This document shows positions 1 through 11,196 of a stretch of 64,000 nt of DNA, one piece after another; the first letter of the stretch is position 1; each line of letters begins with the position of its first letter. The stretch lies in the NCBI GenBank assembly GCA_022560025.1, contig JAFISE010000005.1, positions 124,001 to 188,000 of the forward strand. The letters are read 5' to 3'. The notes beneath the pieces are model-generated. The model searched no databases, had not been told where the DNA came from, and saw only the letters and a list, made by a program, of their open reading frames with translations. Source of the stretch: Stagonosporopsis chrysanthemi. Taxonomy: Eukaryota; Ascomycota; Dothideomycetes; Pleosporales; Didymellaceae. Both the position numbers and the translations under genes were made by a program.

Positions 1-232
1 GGGCGTTTGGGTCTTGGAGGCGATTGACGATGCGAGTATCTGCATAGCATTCGTAGCGAGTAAGGATAGACGAATACCTTTGCACGATTTCAGAACTCGA
101 GGACAGTGTGTGAAGGCCATGTATACATTCATAACTCTAGATATACACATCCCTGTCCCAACTGAACTCTTCATCCTATGTAGAGAAACGCTCATATGCC
201 CCAAACGCCAGACATGCACCCTACACTCGTCC

Positions 233-2872
233 TCAAAGCCCCGCTCCGCCACCAGCCCAAAACACCCCATCTGGGCGGAATGCCTGATCGCCTTGTGCTG
301 GCTGGGGATTCGCCTGCTGAGCCCCCGGCCCTCCATTGACTTGGGCATGCAAGGCCTGTCTTTGTCTCTCCTCCTCCTGCCTCCTCTGCCTCTGCGCCCG
401 GTAATACAACAAGAACGCCAGGGCCCCACTTAGCGCGAGGATAACCAGCGACTCGAGGATGTCTGAGTCGATGTCGTCGCCGTAGTAGCCGTCGCCGCCG
501 TCGACGTGGTCCTCGTAGTCGTCAGGCTCGTAGTTATCCCAGCCAGCGAGCTCTGCTTCAAGGAAGGCAGATAGCCATTCGGAGAGGGAGAAATCTTTTT
601 TCACAACTGTAGGCATGTTAGCAAGCCGTTCACCAATCACATAGAAGAGAGAACATACCTGGTTCGTCCTGGATGGACTTGATCTTGCCGTTGGTAATGG
701 TGTTCCACCAGCTGCGGAAGCGGAGCTTGTACAGAGCCAGTAGGACGGGGAGGTGTGCTTCGCGGGGATTGGTCTCGAGTGCGAGATCGTAGTGGCGCTT
801 TGCAAGGTGGAAGTCCTGGTCTACGCCAATGCCGTTCTCGTGCATCCAGCCCAGATTCCACATTGACTGTGCACTTCGCAGGGATTCGGCCGCAGCCTGG
901 TAGCAGGCTGCTGCTTTCTCGTAGTCGACGGGTGTTCCGAGACCCTGGAGGTAGTAGTCTCCCATCTTGACCATGGAATCGACGTTCTTCTGCTCGGCGG
1001 AGCGAGTCCAGTAGATCAGAGCTAAGACAGCATCGCTGGCTAGGCTGGCTTTCTTCTGCATAAATGGAATGAGCGAGCTGAGCGTGAACTTGGGCTTGAC
1101 CTGGTCGAGTAGGTATGCTACATTTGCTTGACCGATTTCGAATCCTTGCTCAGCAGCCATCATGTATCGGACAAGTGCAGTCTCAAGATCCCCCTCGGCG
1201 TATGCATCGTTTGCTTCCGGGAACGAGGTTGAGATAAGCTCCGCCTTCTCAGCCACGATCTTGTAGTAAGCAGAGGCAACATGGCAAGATTTGTCGCGAC
1301 CAACGCCATGATGTGCGAGCTCGGCAAGATAGTAGTAGGCCTCGAGATGGCCATGTCGTGCGGCCAGGTCGAAGTACTTCATTGCTGTGGGGACGTCGCC
1401 CTGGTCGAGGAAGAGCGCACCGAGCCGGACCTGAGCTACAGCCAGATCGTCATCGGCTGCAGCACCGAACAACTCAGCAGCCTTGACAGCATTCTCTGGT
1501 ACACCAAGTCCTTTCAGGTACATGAGGCCCATTGAGTATTGTGAGAGAGCATCGCCATGCTCGATGCCACGTCGAAACCATGTCTTGGCAATATCAAAGC
1601 TCTGGGGCATGCCCTCGCCGCGAAGAAACATGCGACCAAGGAATCCTGCTGCCTTCGCCGCCAGCTTCTGTGTGAGCGGAGATACGCCCTGTTTCGTCTT
1701 GCCGTTCTTGTCCCAGTACATACGAGCTAGCTCCAAGAAACGCTTCTTTGCAGCAGGTAGGTCCCTTTTCGAGGTCCTAGCACCGTCGTAGTTCAGCTTG
1801 GCCAGATTGAAGCTTGCTCTCGCGTCGCCTTTCCTGGCTTGGAGATCCATGTACTCGACCACATCGTCCAGGGAAGAGTAGGCTTCAGAATGTACACTGC
1901 CAGTCTTGGCATTAGGCCCCGAGCTGCTTGCGCTTGCACCCTCGCCGTAGACGCCGCCCTCCTCGTCGGCAATTCTGAACGACTCCCGTGGCATAGAGTG
2001 CCCTCCTGGTGGCCCTGATCGCATATACGCGATAGCTTTTTTAGCGACTTCTCGGTAGAAGTGCACTGCCTCATCGCAGTTCCGCGGTGTCGCTATGCCG
2101 GAAGAATAGCGGTACGCGATGGTCATCTCGGATCGCACATCACCGCCCTCCGCTGCAAGAGTATAGTACAACATCGCCCTCGCCTGATCTGGCTCCACCG
2201 CACCTCCAACACCAGTGGCGTGCATGAAACCGACCATGTGCTGCGCCGAGGCGTTTCCGTTGAGTGTCGCGAGTTGGTGGTATCGTCGAAAAGCTTCCGA
2301 GTAGTTACGTGGGTGTGAGTAGTTGCCGTAGAAGTTCATTTCTGCGAGGGTGTAGATTGCATCTGCATCTTCCTGCGCGGCTGCGTCTTCCAGCAGCTGT
2401 ACAGCTTGCGACAAAGGCTGACTGAGCTTCTTCGGTTGCGAATCCGTCGTGAATGGCTGGGGTTCGGCGGGACCGTTCATGAAGAGCAAAAAGAAGAGCT
2501 CCTTTGCGTAGTATCCGCCTGCTCCCACGATACCGGCATTCTTGTCGAAATTGTACCAGGGCGCAGCCGCTGGCTTGACCTTTTGAAGCAGTGCAAATGC
2601 CTCCTCATATGCAACATGCCCCTTGTGACGGCCTTCCCTCTCTTCGGATGTGCCCCATCTCGACCGTGCCGTTCCTGAAGGTGCCGAGTGCTTGCCCAGT
2701 GGTTTCTGTTGCGCGTGCGCGTGACCACTGCCGCCGTACTGCGCTGTTGTGAAAGCAAGGAGCGTCCCTAGTATTACTGCGGCGCTACTCGTCAGTCAGG
2801 ATGCTATCATGTTCCTCAGAGTGCAAGCTTACCGAAGATGAGCGGCACAAGCCGCTGTCTTGGTCGTCTCAT
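233..2872 (-). CDS. hrd3: Hrd3/SEL1L-like ERAD ubiquitin-ligase adaptor
   Basis: Three exons (2872-2833, 2776-659, 606-233) join to an 843-residue protein; both introns have GT-AG ends and the phases close. The N-terminus is basic then hydrophobic (MRRPRQRLVPLIF, VILGTLLAFTTA), a signal peptide. The bulk of the protein is Sel1-type TPR-like repeats, recognisable by repeated A-x2-Y-x-LG/MG-x-M-Y/F-L-x-G-x-G signatures such as YSMGLMYLKGLGVP and WNLGWMHENGIGV. Near the C-terminus an acidic stretch precedes one membrane helix (ESLVILALSGALAFLLYY) and a short Arg/Gln-rich cytosolic tail. Length and order match yeast Hrd3 (833 residues) and fungal homologues. In that family the lumenal Sel1 domain recruits misfolded glycoproteins and stabilises the Hrd1 RING ligase in the ER membrane. 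It shares an upstream region with the divergent transporter gene at 3366. Confidence 0.93.
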
Positions 2873-3365
2873 CTCTCAGGTTGCAAGGGGTGGAGTTGTG
2901 TTGTTGCGGAAATGATCATTGCGACATTTCACCGGCGCAGACACAGGACAATACGCTTGCTCCGAGCGTCGTGGTGAGATTGTTTGCTTGAGGCCAGCTT
3001 TCCATTGACAAGGTCGCCCGACCGCGGATGCCGCTAATATGCTCACGGCCAATCACCAGCTACGTCACTACAACCTCCAACGTTCTAGCATGTTGCCATG
3101 GAACAACAGAACAACATCTCAGTAGCCCGTAATGGTGTTCGTACATTAAAATTACATCATTAAAGGGAGCATCCGAGTTCCAACGGATAGCGCAACACTC
3201 AGAAGTGCTTACAGCTGTCACGCCTCGGCGCCGCCTGCCGCATTTGTCATCTGCAGCTAGACTTCGTCATTGCAACGACCTTCTTTACGGCACGCGCCGC
3301 ATATCTCAACTACGCGTCCTGAGACTTCCAATTGACGCCCCGATCTTCTCATTTGTCTTTGCATA
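2873..3365. promoter_or_regulatory. Divergent promoter region between hrd3 and MFS transporter
   Basis: No gene is seen in these 493 bases. They must hold both promoters of the two outward-facing genes. A CCAAT box lies at 3049-3053, followed by TACGTCAC at 3061-3068, which reads as a bZIP half-site (TGACGTA) on the other strand. HRD genes are unfolded-protein-response targets in yeast, so a bZIP site is plausible, but the binding factor is inferred. Confidence 0.4.
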
Positions 3366-5237
3366 ATGCCTATCCGGCGAGAGCAATACTACCGCAGCGC
3401 TCGAGAGCGCACCCCGTTGCTGCGCCGCATCACGGAGGAGCCCGGAGCTCTGATTCGCGGTTCTATTTCGAGTGCATTAGAGGGTCTTCGACATGACGAT
3501 GAGCAACCAATGTCAAAAATTCGGGGAGGTTTCATAATAGCATCCATTGGGCTGCTCATCTTCTTACAAGGTATTTTTCACTCGACTTCGCCTTTCTCCT
3601 AGGCCTCTCCTATAGCATAGCAGACATTTTGTAGACAGTTCATGATTATGAAACATCTGAAACAGCGTCACTGACCAAACACTAGCCACAAACATCTCCA
3701 TCCTGACTACAACCCAGTCTGCAATTGCTGCAGATCTAGACGCATTCGACAAAGTAACATGGCTCACGTCTTCCTACCTGATTGCAATGTCATCACTTGC
3801 ACCTTTAATGGGGCGTCTGTCCCAGGTCTTCAGCCCGAGACTTTGCATGTTCTTCTCAACGATTCTGATTGCTGCCGGGACGCTCATCATCGCTACATCG
3901 AACACGTTTGAGGTGTTCATTGTCGGCCGTGTTATCTCTGGGGCAGGCGCTGGTGGTATCTTCATCGTTGCTAGCATCATCACTATTCAGATGACCAGTC
4001 CGGAGCGCCGTGGGTTGTTCATCGGACTTGTCAACACTGGCATGACTGCAGGCGTATCACTTGGGGCTGTCATTGCCGGTGCGCTTGAATCCAAGGTTGG
4101 ATGGGTACGCAGTCATTTCGAATTCGTCTCCTACCCGGCTAATATCTCCAGAAACCATTGTTTGGGTATCAGTCCCCGTTTTGTCTTTTCGCCGGAATAG
4201 GACTCCTATTGGCGATACCGGTCAACTATACTACGAAGGGCAATGCTTACGTTCAGTTCACGTTGAAGCAGAAACTTGCACGGATCGACTACTCTGGAGC
4301 TCTGCTTCTGACCGGCACTATCGTTCTGTTCCTGTTCGGTCTCTCTGGCCCGAAAGTCCTACTGCAGCCACTCATTCTGTCTATACTTGCGCTCCCGTTA
4401 TTCGTACTAAACGAAGCATACATCGCGAAGGATCCTGTCATTCCTGTCACAGTCATGAGATCGCGCGGCACGCTTCTCACCTGTCTGGCCACAGTAGGCT
4501 CCATGATGGCAAGATGGGCAGTTCTCTTCTATACACCAGTGTTCGCTCTTGCCGTCCGCAACTGGCCTCCTGCAGCTGCAGGATCAATTCTTATCCCAAC
4601 CAACGCTGGATTTGCGACTGGCGGCATTCTTGCCGGTGTGTTTCACATCAAACGCGAAGGGAGCTTCTACGCGCACAGCATCATTGCTATGGCCCTGTGG
4701 CCATTCACCATGGTTGCCGTTGCACTCATCTCTACACCAACAAGCTCGATGGCACTGTACATGCTTCTTGTATTCCTCAACGGTCTCATCACAGGTGCTG
4801 CGCTCAATTACACCCTTGTCCATCTCTTGCACTTGACGCTGCCCGAGTTACACCCCATCATCATTTCGTTGCTCGCGACATTCCGTGGCTTTGCTGGTAG
4901 TTTTGGATCAGCCATTGGTGGCGGTCTGTTCGGACGCGTCCTTTATCGTTCGCTCGAGGACGGCTTCGCGGATGCAGGTTTGAAACATCGCGGTGACCTG
5001 GTGAGGAAATTATTAGGCAGTCCTGCTCTTGTCGGTAAGCTCGAAGGTGTTGAGAAAGAGATCGCTGTGAGTGCATACGAAGACGCTCTCCAAGCTCTGT
5101 TCTACGCAGCTACAGGACTGGCCATCATCGTGACACTCGTGCAAGCTTGCACTGGATGGAGATCTCCAGTTCCAAAGTCGGAGAGGGATCCGGAAGAGAC
5201 CATCACCGGCGAAGAGGGGATCATCGCTGGTTCTTGA
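3366..5237 (+). CDS. MFS transporter, 14-TM DHA2 / Vba type
   Basis: Exons 3366-3570, 3686-4104 and 4152-5237 give 569 residues; introns are 115 and 47 nt with canonical ends. The cytosolic N-terminus (MPIRREQYYRSARERTPLLRR) precedes a first helix (GGFIIASIGLLIFLQ). Family motifs are visible: the TTQSAIAADLDAF and WLTSSYLIAMSSLAPL segments of helices 1-2, GRLSQVFSPR as the motif-A loop, GRVISGAGAGG in helix 4, and RRGLFIGLVNTGMTAGVSLG as motif C of drug:proton antiporters. The layout suits a 14-helix DHA2 member, like yeast vacuolar basic amino-acid (Vba) permeases and azole or toxin exporters. The substrate cannot be read from sequence. Confidence 0.88.
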
Positions 5238-5956
5238 GCAAAAGCTGCTGTCAGGAGGAAAGCTTGTAAGATACTGTCGTTATCCTGGTACTATTCAACG
5301 CCAACCACACCCGCATGCTAGGTGTCTCAACCGTACTGAGAGATCTCTCCACACCATCCATGGGTAGCCCACTGAGCGATTGCCTACCTCATCTACTAGG
5401 TTACCGAGACCCGCCCAAGGTGCTCAAATATGTTACACTGCCATGCAGCCAGCCGCAACCCCGGCCGTTACCTGCTCTCACTCTGAAGTTGGCCAACCAG
5501 CGATGAGCATCTTTCTCACTTTCACTTCATCATCTTCTGCCTGCCGCCAGCTAGTTTGTTTCTGCCTGGTCGGATGACGTGCTGTTGCAATAGCGAGCTG
5601 CGCACGGTTGCTATTGCTCCTGCCTTCTGTTTATTTCTGTCGCCAAACTCCACCTGCTCGCCGCCTTTCTCTCCCACCTCACCCCACAAAAGACTGCGGC
5701 CACTCATTCGAAAACGCCCGTTGCTCCGCTGCTATTCCTACGGCAGCCATTGCCTACATATCATACTGTAAGTGCTGATAGAGCTTCACTTTTGCTCACC
5801 AATTCGCATTTGTTTGCCAAGCAACAACTCCGCGTACTGATCCTGAGTCGCATCGCGCTTCGCTCACCTCACTCGTGGCAATTGCCCTTGCTCTTACAGC
5901 TTTACTGACTATGTCGCAGCTTGACAGCTCACTTCAGCAACTACTCACCAGCAGCC
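5238..5956. other. Intergenic region upstream of zinc-knuckle gene
   Basis: No coding gene is supported. The segment 5500-5730 is pyrimidine-rich, as in many fungal promoters, and TGACGTG lies at 5574-5580. A GTAAGT at about 5769 with several downstream CAG sites (for example just before 5901 and 5921) suggests an intron in the 5' untranslated leader. That would need RNA data to confirm. Confidence 0.4.
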
Positions 5957-7010
5957 ATGGGTCGTGTGCAAGTCCTCAACCTGCAGCCCGGAATGGCATC
6001 AAACCCCTACAAGGGTATGAAGGAGCTGGTGCCCCAGAAGACCCTCTGCGAGCTCTGCGACCGCACCATCAACACCCGGGACTGGCCGCAGCACAAGAAC
6101 TCCAAGGCCCACCGTGCACTCGAGCAGTCCGAGAAGGACAAAGAGAACGCTCAAGGCAACAGCAACTCTGCCGCGGACTCTTGGGGCGGTAAGGCTTCCG
6201 GCTCCACGCCCGATGATGGCTTCAACCTCGCTCCCATTGACTCTGGCGATGGTGGCTGGGGTGCCTCTACTGACTCCAACAACACCTTCGGCTCTTCTGG
6301 CTACAGCAAGAAGGCAGGTGGCGGTGGAGGTGACCGTGCTTGCTTCGGCTGCGGCGAGGTCGGCCACAACAAGCGCGACTGTCCCAAGGGTGGTGCTTCG
6401 GGTGATCGAGCCTGCTTCGGTTGCGGTGAGGTTGGTCACACCAAGCGCGATTGTACCAAGGGTGGCTCCGGTGGAGGAGGGCAAGGTTGCTTCAACTGCG
6501 GCTTGGAAGGGTACGTCGTCACGCTCAGACCGGGTCAACCTGCTAACTTTGCCTAGCCATCGCAAAGCTGACTGCACCGAGCCCATGAAGCCTCGTGCTG
6601 GCGGTGGTGGAGGAGGTCGCACCTGCTTCAACTGTCTTCAACCTGGCCACAACGCCTCCGACTGCCCTGAGCCTCGTGTCGAGCGTTGCCGCAACTGCGA
6701 CGCCGAGGGTCATCACAGCCGTGACTGTGACAAGCCGAAGGATTGGAGTCGCGTGAAGTGCAAGAACTGCTACCAGTTCGGCCATGGTGAGAAGCGCTGC
6801 CCTGAGCCCGCCGGTGGCGCCGATACCTATGGAGGTGGTTCTGGTGGTGGTTGGGACGCTCCTGCCGACTCTGGTGCTGCCGCTGCTGGCGGTTGGGACA
6901 CCGGCGCGGACTCTGGCGCTGCGGCTACTGGAGACTGGGGTAGCGAGGACGCTGGCACTGTTGCTACCGACACCTGGGCTGATCAGGCCAACGCCGAGGC
7001 TCAGTGGTAA
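5957..7010 (+). CDS. CCHC zinc-knuckle nucleic-acid-binding protein, Gis2/Byr3/CNBP-like
   Basis: Exons 5957-6510 and 6557-7010 encode 335 residues; the 46-nt intron interrupts the third knuckle and splicing restores CFNCGLEGHRKADC. The start is the ATG of MGRVQVLNLQ, since no upstream in-frame ATG extends the open frame. The N-terminus carries a single C2H2-like finger, CELCDRTINTRDWPQHK.., as in U1/matrin fingers. Six CX2CX4HX4C knuckles follow (CFGCGEVGHNKRDC, CFGCGEVGHTKRDC, CFNCGLEGHRKADC, CFNCLQPGHNASDC, CRNCDAEGHHSRDC, CKNCYQFGHGEKRC), separated by Gly-rich linkers. The tail is Gly/Ala/Trp/Asp-rich with repeated WD motifs. CNBP-type proteins bind single-stranded RNA/DNA and affect translation. 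The N-terminal finger is unlike yeast Gis2, so the exact orthology is open. Confidence 0.88.
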
Positions 7011-8020
7011 GCTGCTTTGTCACTGTATCACATCCTCTGACAACCTTACGGCTTGTCCTGCTTGCCTCTCTCTTGAGACTGTAAGCTCGACACACGGGGT
7101 CAAGGTCGCTATGGGAACAGGATGAGGAACCGGTACCTCATACCTGAGTGGGCGCTCACATGCAATGCAATGTTGTTGACTTTAAGTCGACGCTTGTCGA
7201 GCATCAGAGCTAGAGTCCAGATCATGTACACTAGGTACCTCGAGATAATAATGACTTGGATCTCATGACGGTTTCCGCCAGGTGATGACGACTATGCTTG
7301 ATATTTCCAATTTGTGGTGAGGTGTATAGAAGCAGGAAAGGCTGTGTGTAACTACAGTATGGTTAAGGTGACTGGCAGGACTGCTATGCTGTCGGGTCAA
7401 GGTTAAGTTTCAAGGTGACGTGATGCATGCAAGCAGTGTCGTGGACTGAAGTTGGGCACAGTTGCCCAATCAGGGAGTGCACAAGAGCGGAGGTCGTGGT
7501 GGAGGTGTTCCGGCTGCAACGCAAGTGATTGATTGGGTGGCGTCGGCAGTAGAGGCCAAACAAAGAATTGTACCGTGACAGCGCATTCACAGCGTCGGCA
7601 TAACGGTCCCCTCACATGGTAGCTACCAAGGGCGGGCAGGCGCGCAGGCGCATTGTTTTCAGTTGCGCCCTTGCCGGCGGGTCGCAGACTCGAGGCAGTG
7701 GGGCGCGGACAGCCAGTGGCTCGAAGCACGGCGGCGGCGATTGGCCTCATGCTCATGCAGAACAACGCACTCGCACAACAAGTCCTGACAGCGAAGACGA
7801 CGACCCATGGTGCAGCAGTGCGACAGGCGACTGACTGACGGCATGTTTCGAGTTGGCTCGCCGTGGCAAGCGAGGGCTGCGCGGAGCTGATTTGCCGCGC
7901 AGGGACGGGCGGCATTGGAGCGCACGGTGGACCCTGGTTCTAGAAGTGGCATTCGGCGGGCGTCTTGGACAAAGTGTGGGTTGTCCCTGGACTAGAAGGG
8001 TCGAGTTGGCGGTGAGCTGT

Positions 8021-8062
8021 GGGCTGCGGGCTGCAGGCTGCGGGCTGCGGGCTGCTGGCTGC
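8021..8062. repeat. Six tandem copies of a 7-bp unit (GGGCTGC)
   Basis: Units read GGGCTGC, GGGCTGC, AGGCTGC, GGGCTGC, GGGCTGC, TGGCTGC without gaps. The array lies 658 bp upstream of the start codon at 8720. Confidence 0.95.
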
Positions 8063-8160
8063 TACACAGTATATCCCGTCGAGGGCTGCCCCTGCGCTGT
8101 TGAGCCCTCTCCCACGGCCTCCTCCTGCTGCTGCCCTGTATCTCGTCCCACGGCGCTGCT

Positions 8161-8196
8161 GTTGCCATAGCCATAGCCATTGCCGTTGCCATTGTA
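8161..8196. repeat. Hexamer tandem repeat (RTWGCC)
   Basis: Units GTTGCC, ATAGCC, ATAGCC, ATTGCC, GTTGCC, ATTGTA; imperfect copies immediately followed by a short CGAGTCC direct repeat. Confidence 0.8.
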
Positions 8197-8719
8197 CGGC
8201 CGAGTCCCGAGTCCCGAGCCGGCCCTGTCACGACGCCGCGTCCCCCGACGCTCATCTCCCAGCAAAACCGGGGCCGTCCTGCAGCCTCGCCGAACGCAAG
8301 CCCTCCGCACGCATCCTCGCCCTCGGCCAGCAAAACGCACCTCTCCGCGACGCAGCCGACCGGTCCCTCCCACGCACCCCCGGTCTGTGACTCGCTCAGG
8401 CAGCACGGTCAGCAGGCTCTCTTCCCGAGCGTCTGACTAGCAGAAGCCAAGTAGCGGCGCAGTTTGACTGTCACGCCTCTCTAGCCAGCCACACCCGCGC
8501 AGAAGGAGCGAACAGCACCCTCCAGCGCTTGCCGCACGCAAACCGACACCCCCCCAAACCTCGACAACTGCGACACAAGACAGCCGTCTGCGAGCAGCTG
8601 CAATACCAAGCACCCCTCGCAACTCTCGCACCCCTCGCACACCGCCTGCGCACGCCTCACCAACTCTCCTACGACCACTTCTCCCCTCTCTCTGCGGCAC
8701 CACCGCGACAACCGCGACC

Positions 8720-9580
8720 ATGCACCGCAAAAATCCCATCTCGGTGCTCGTCTACAGCCAGCTCTTCCCCTCGCCATCCCCCACAGATCCGCCCTCCTTC
8801 TCTGCGCACCTCTCCAAAAACCTGGTCGGCGAAGTCCGCATCGAAACGGCAAACTTCTACGGCTCTCTCGACACCATCGAAGCGCGGTATCCCGGCCTCA
8901 ACTATGCCCACGGGCCGCACCGGAAGCGCCTCGGTCGCTTTCCCCACCACCGACGCCTGTTTGATGCTTTCGACCGCCTTGGGCTGACCGAGAGCGAAAT
9001 CCAGGGGTTCTGCCGGTGGGAAGGCACGCTCTGGGCGCGCGAGCGGTACGAGCGCGACGAGGGCGTCAAGGTCGTCGACACAACGGGCATGGAGATCGGC
9101 GAATGGGTTGACAACCGCCACAGCCGGCTGGCCACTCGTAAAGGCATCAATGTCAAAACAGATATCGAGGTGGAAATCGAGCGCGTGCCGACTACCGCCG
9201 AGGACGCAGGCCAGGCGCGCACAGCAGCTCCACGACATGGCAGCGGCAGAGACACAGAGATGGCCGACTCGGACAGCGAGAGCGAAGACGACGCACAAGA
9301 TGAACTCGACGCAAGCGTCGGCTTCGAACTCAACGCCCGCCTCCTGCACGCCGCTGCCTTGCGCGAGCGCGGTGCAGATGTCCCCATGGACCCCGAGTGG
9401 GAAGAGTACCTCAAGCAGGCCCAGGAGCGTGGCGAGCTCAACATCGACGCCACCCGCGAGGCGCTGCGGACTTTCGACTCGCTCGTGCACATTGGACAGC
9501 AGGCTGCTGCAGCCGCGGCAACGCAGGGCGACGCCCCGCAGCAGGATCAGCCGCTGAGGCAGCCTGCTGCGCCGGCTTAG
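8720..9580 (+). CDS. Conserved-looking fungal protein of unknown function
   Basis: Single exon, 286 residues, ATG preceded by a purine-poor C-rich leader (ccgcgaccATG). I do not recognise the family. The first about 140 residues are dense and look folded (SVLVYSQLFPSPSP, VRIETANFYGSLDTIEARYPG, GRFPHHRRLFDAFDRLGL, FCRWEGTLWARERYERDEG). A charged, acidic low-complexity linker follows (DSDSESEDDAQDELD), then a short helical segment (DPEWEEYLKQAQERGEL) and an Ala/Gln-rich tail. There is no signal peptide or membrane helix, so a nuclear or cytosolic location is likely. Coding is supported by an uninterrupted frame with codon use like its neighbours and an aromatic-rich N-terminal half. Confidence 0.75.
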   Translation: MHRKNPISVLVYSQLFPSPSPTDPPSFSAHLSKNLVGEVRIETANFYGSLDTIEARYPGLNYAHGPHRKRLGRFPHHRRLFDAFDRLGLTESEIQGFCRWEGTLWARERYERDEGVKVVDTTGMEIGEWVDNRHSRLATRKGINVKTDIEVEIERVPTTAEDAGQARTAAPRHGSGRDTEMADSDSESEDDAQDELDASVGFELNARLLHAAALRERGADVPMDPEWEEYLKQAQERGELNIDATREALRTFDSLVHIGQQAAAAAATQGDAPQQDQPLRQPAAPA

Positions 9581-10296
9581 GCGGCCTTTCCTTGGCCGTT
9601 GACTGAGCATAGCTTGGAGGTTACATGGCCTGAGCGGGAATCTGAATTCACCAATCTGCCTGCGCTCATTCCCGTGGAACCGCCATCCGCTTCGGCCTAG
9701 GCTCCTTCTCTGTCGCTGTTGTTCTCTGCTTGGTCTTCTTGCTCATCGGTCTGTTCGGGGGTTGGTTGCAATGCACTGCATGGCGTTGTTCTCCCACGTT
9801 CTGTTTCTCGTTCCCCTTGTTTCCTTCTTTTTTTTTTTTCCTGTTACCCCCTTGTTTCTGTTGGTATTGTTGGCTCTGTTCCGTTCCTGCACATAGAGGC
9901 GTTTCTCCCGGTCCCCGAAAATATTAAGGGAAAGCTGTTGGATACCCGGGTTTTAGTCTTGGGCTGGGCATGGGCGCAGGCGCGGGCTTTGCATGTATAT
10001 AGAGGTCCAGTTCAGACGGGTCCTGACTGGCTTGGTTTGGTTGGGACGAAATGGGATGGGTAGGATAGATGCATGGATGCATGGTCACCACGAGATAGCT
10101 GTAATCGAGCATGTAACTTCAGGGTCGTGTCTGCATTATGTCGTGTTGTGTCTAGTTGTGAAAGAAGACGTGCTGTGGGCTGTCGTGCTGCCCTGTCATG
10201 CTTCGTGGCTGTGTGCCAACTCTGTAGGTACATGAGTTCAGCGAGTAGGGCTGGCCTAGAGAGTTGCTCCACCACTCTCCCTCGCCTCGTCGCCAC
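9581..10296. other. Intergenic region between convergent genes
   Basis: These 716 bases hold the 3' flanks of the unknown gene (+) and csn7 (-). A T-run of 12 lies at 9828-9839. No gene is seen. Confidence 0.5.
9828..9839. repeat. Poly-T tract (T12)
   Basis: Twelve consecutive T within a T/C-rich stretch in the 3' flank. Confidence 0.95.
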
Positions 10297-11196
10297 TCAT
10301 CCTAACCGCCTCCCCCCGCCAAACCCAAACCCCCCAGCGCCCCTCTTCGTGCCCCTCGTCACCCTCCCGCTGCCCCCCTCCTGGTCAATATCCATGGCAT
10401 CCTCGTCCCCATATGCCCTCGCATCAGACCCCCTCTTTCCCGTCCCCTTCTCCTCACTCTGCACCTCGACTGCCCTCTCCTTCTTCCTCCGCAGCTGTTC
10501 GCGCTCCACAGCCCCCTGCTTCACCTTCTCGACCTGTGCCTCCAAATCGCCCAGCGCAGCGTCGCACCGCTGACTCCACGTCTGCAGCGTGGCTTGCAGC
10601 GCGGGCAGCGAGCCGGGGGCCAGGTCGCGCAGCGGCGCAATAGACGTCACCGAGACAAGCGAGTGTGCGGGGTCAAGCGTCGCGGTGAGCAGGCCGGCGT
10701 AGATGGCGGTTGTGAGCAGCTCCTCGAGGGCGCGCGGGGTGGGCAGGTCCAGCGCGGAGAGCAGGTGGGCGTAGGTGAGGGTGGCGTGCGAGTGGGAGAG
10801 GGGGAGCAGGGACAGCAGGAGGAGTTTCTGGTGTTGTTGGGCGGAGAGCTTGGGCAGCTCGGGGCGGGCTGGGTGCGTTTGTTAGTCGTCGTCTACTACT
10901 GCTGCTGCTGCTGCTGCTACCGTCTCGATAGGCTGTAGGTGGTGGGGATAGCAATTACCCTTGTAGTCTGCCCACGTCCCCCAGGCGAAGATCTCAAGCA
11001 GCGTCAGGTACGGTGCATGTTCTTGCGAGCTGCGCAGGTTCTGGATATTGGGCGTCTGCAGCAGCTCGGCGAAGACATAGGTATTTGGCGCGCTGGTGGC
11101 TTGCACGACCAGGTCTGAGGCGGCGCGCGGCGAGGTTGCAGACTTGCTGAGGGCGAGGAAAGGCTCGAGCGCGTTGAGCGCCTTGGTCTGCTCCAT
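10297..11196 (-). CDS. csn7: COP9 signalosome subunit 7 (PCI domain)
   Basis: Exons 11196-10959 and 10868-10297 give 269 residues; the 90-nt intron contains a (CTG)7 tract. The N-terminal helical half (MEQTKALNALEPFLALSKSA, TYVFAELLQTPNIQNL, YLTLLEIFAWGTWADYK) has the Csn7/eIF3m-type signature, including the F-x-ELL and LLxIFAxGT-x-x-DYK motifs. The second half starts with the winged-helix part of the PCI domain (LPKLSAQQHQKLLLLSLLPL, LTYAHLLSALDLPTPRALEELLTTAIYAGLL). A coiled coil (QTWSQRCDAALGDLEAQVEK) follows, then a basic Gly/Arg-rich tail. In fungi this subunit belongs to the deneddylase complex that controls cullin ligases, light response and sexual development. Confidence 0.88.
10899..10919. 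repeat. (CTG)7 microsatellite in csn7 intron
   Basis: Seven CTG units on the plus strand, so CAG in the sense of the csn7 transcript; it lies inside the intron 10869-10958. Confidence 0.9.

Larger units (their letters stand above)
7011..8719. other. Long GC-rich intergenic/5' region
   Basis: I see no credible protein gene in these 1.7 kb; open frames on both strands are low-complexity and overlap each other. The half near 8720 is C-rich and pyrimidine-rich, like a promoter plus long leader. It carries a heptamer repeat (8021-8062) and a hexamer repeat (8161-8196). Confidence 0.5.

Noticed and set aside
4061..4900. 279-codon alternative frame inside the MFS gene
   Set aside because: Overlaps the recognised transporter in another frame and lacks hydrophobic helices.
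6114..7010. Alternative 298-codon frame in the zinc-knuckle gene
   Set aside because: Its first part is out of frame with the knuckles; it only becomes the true frame after the intron at 6511-6556.
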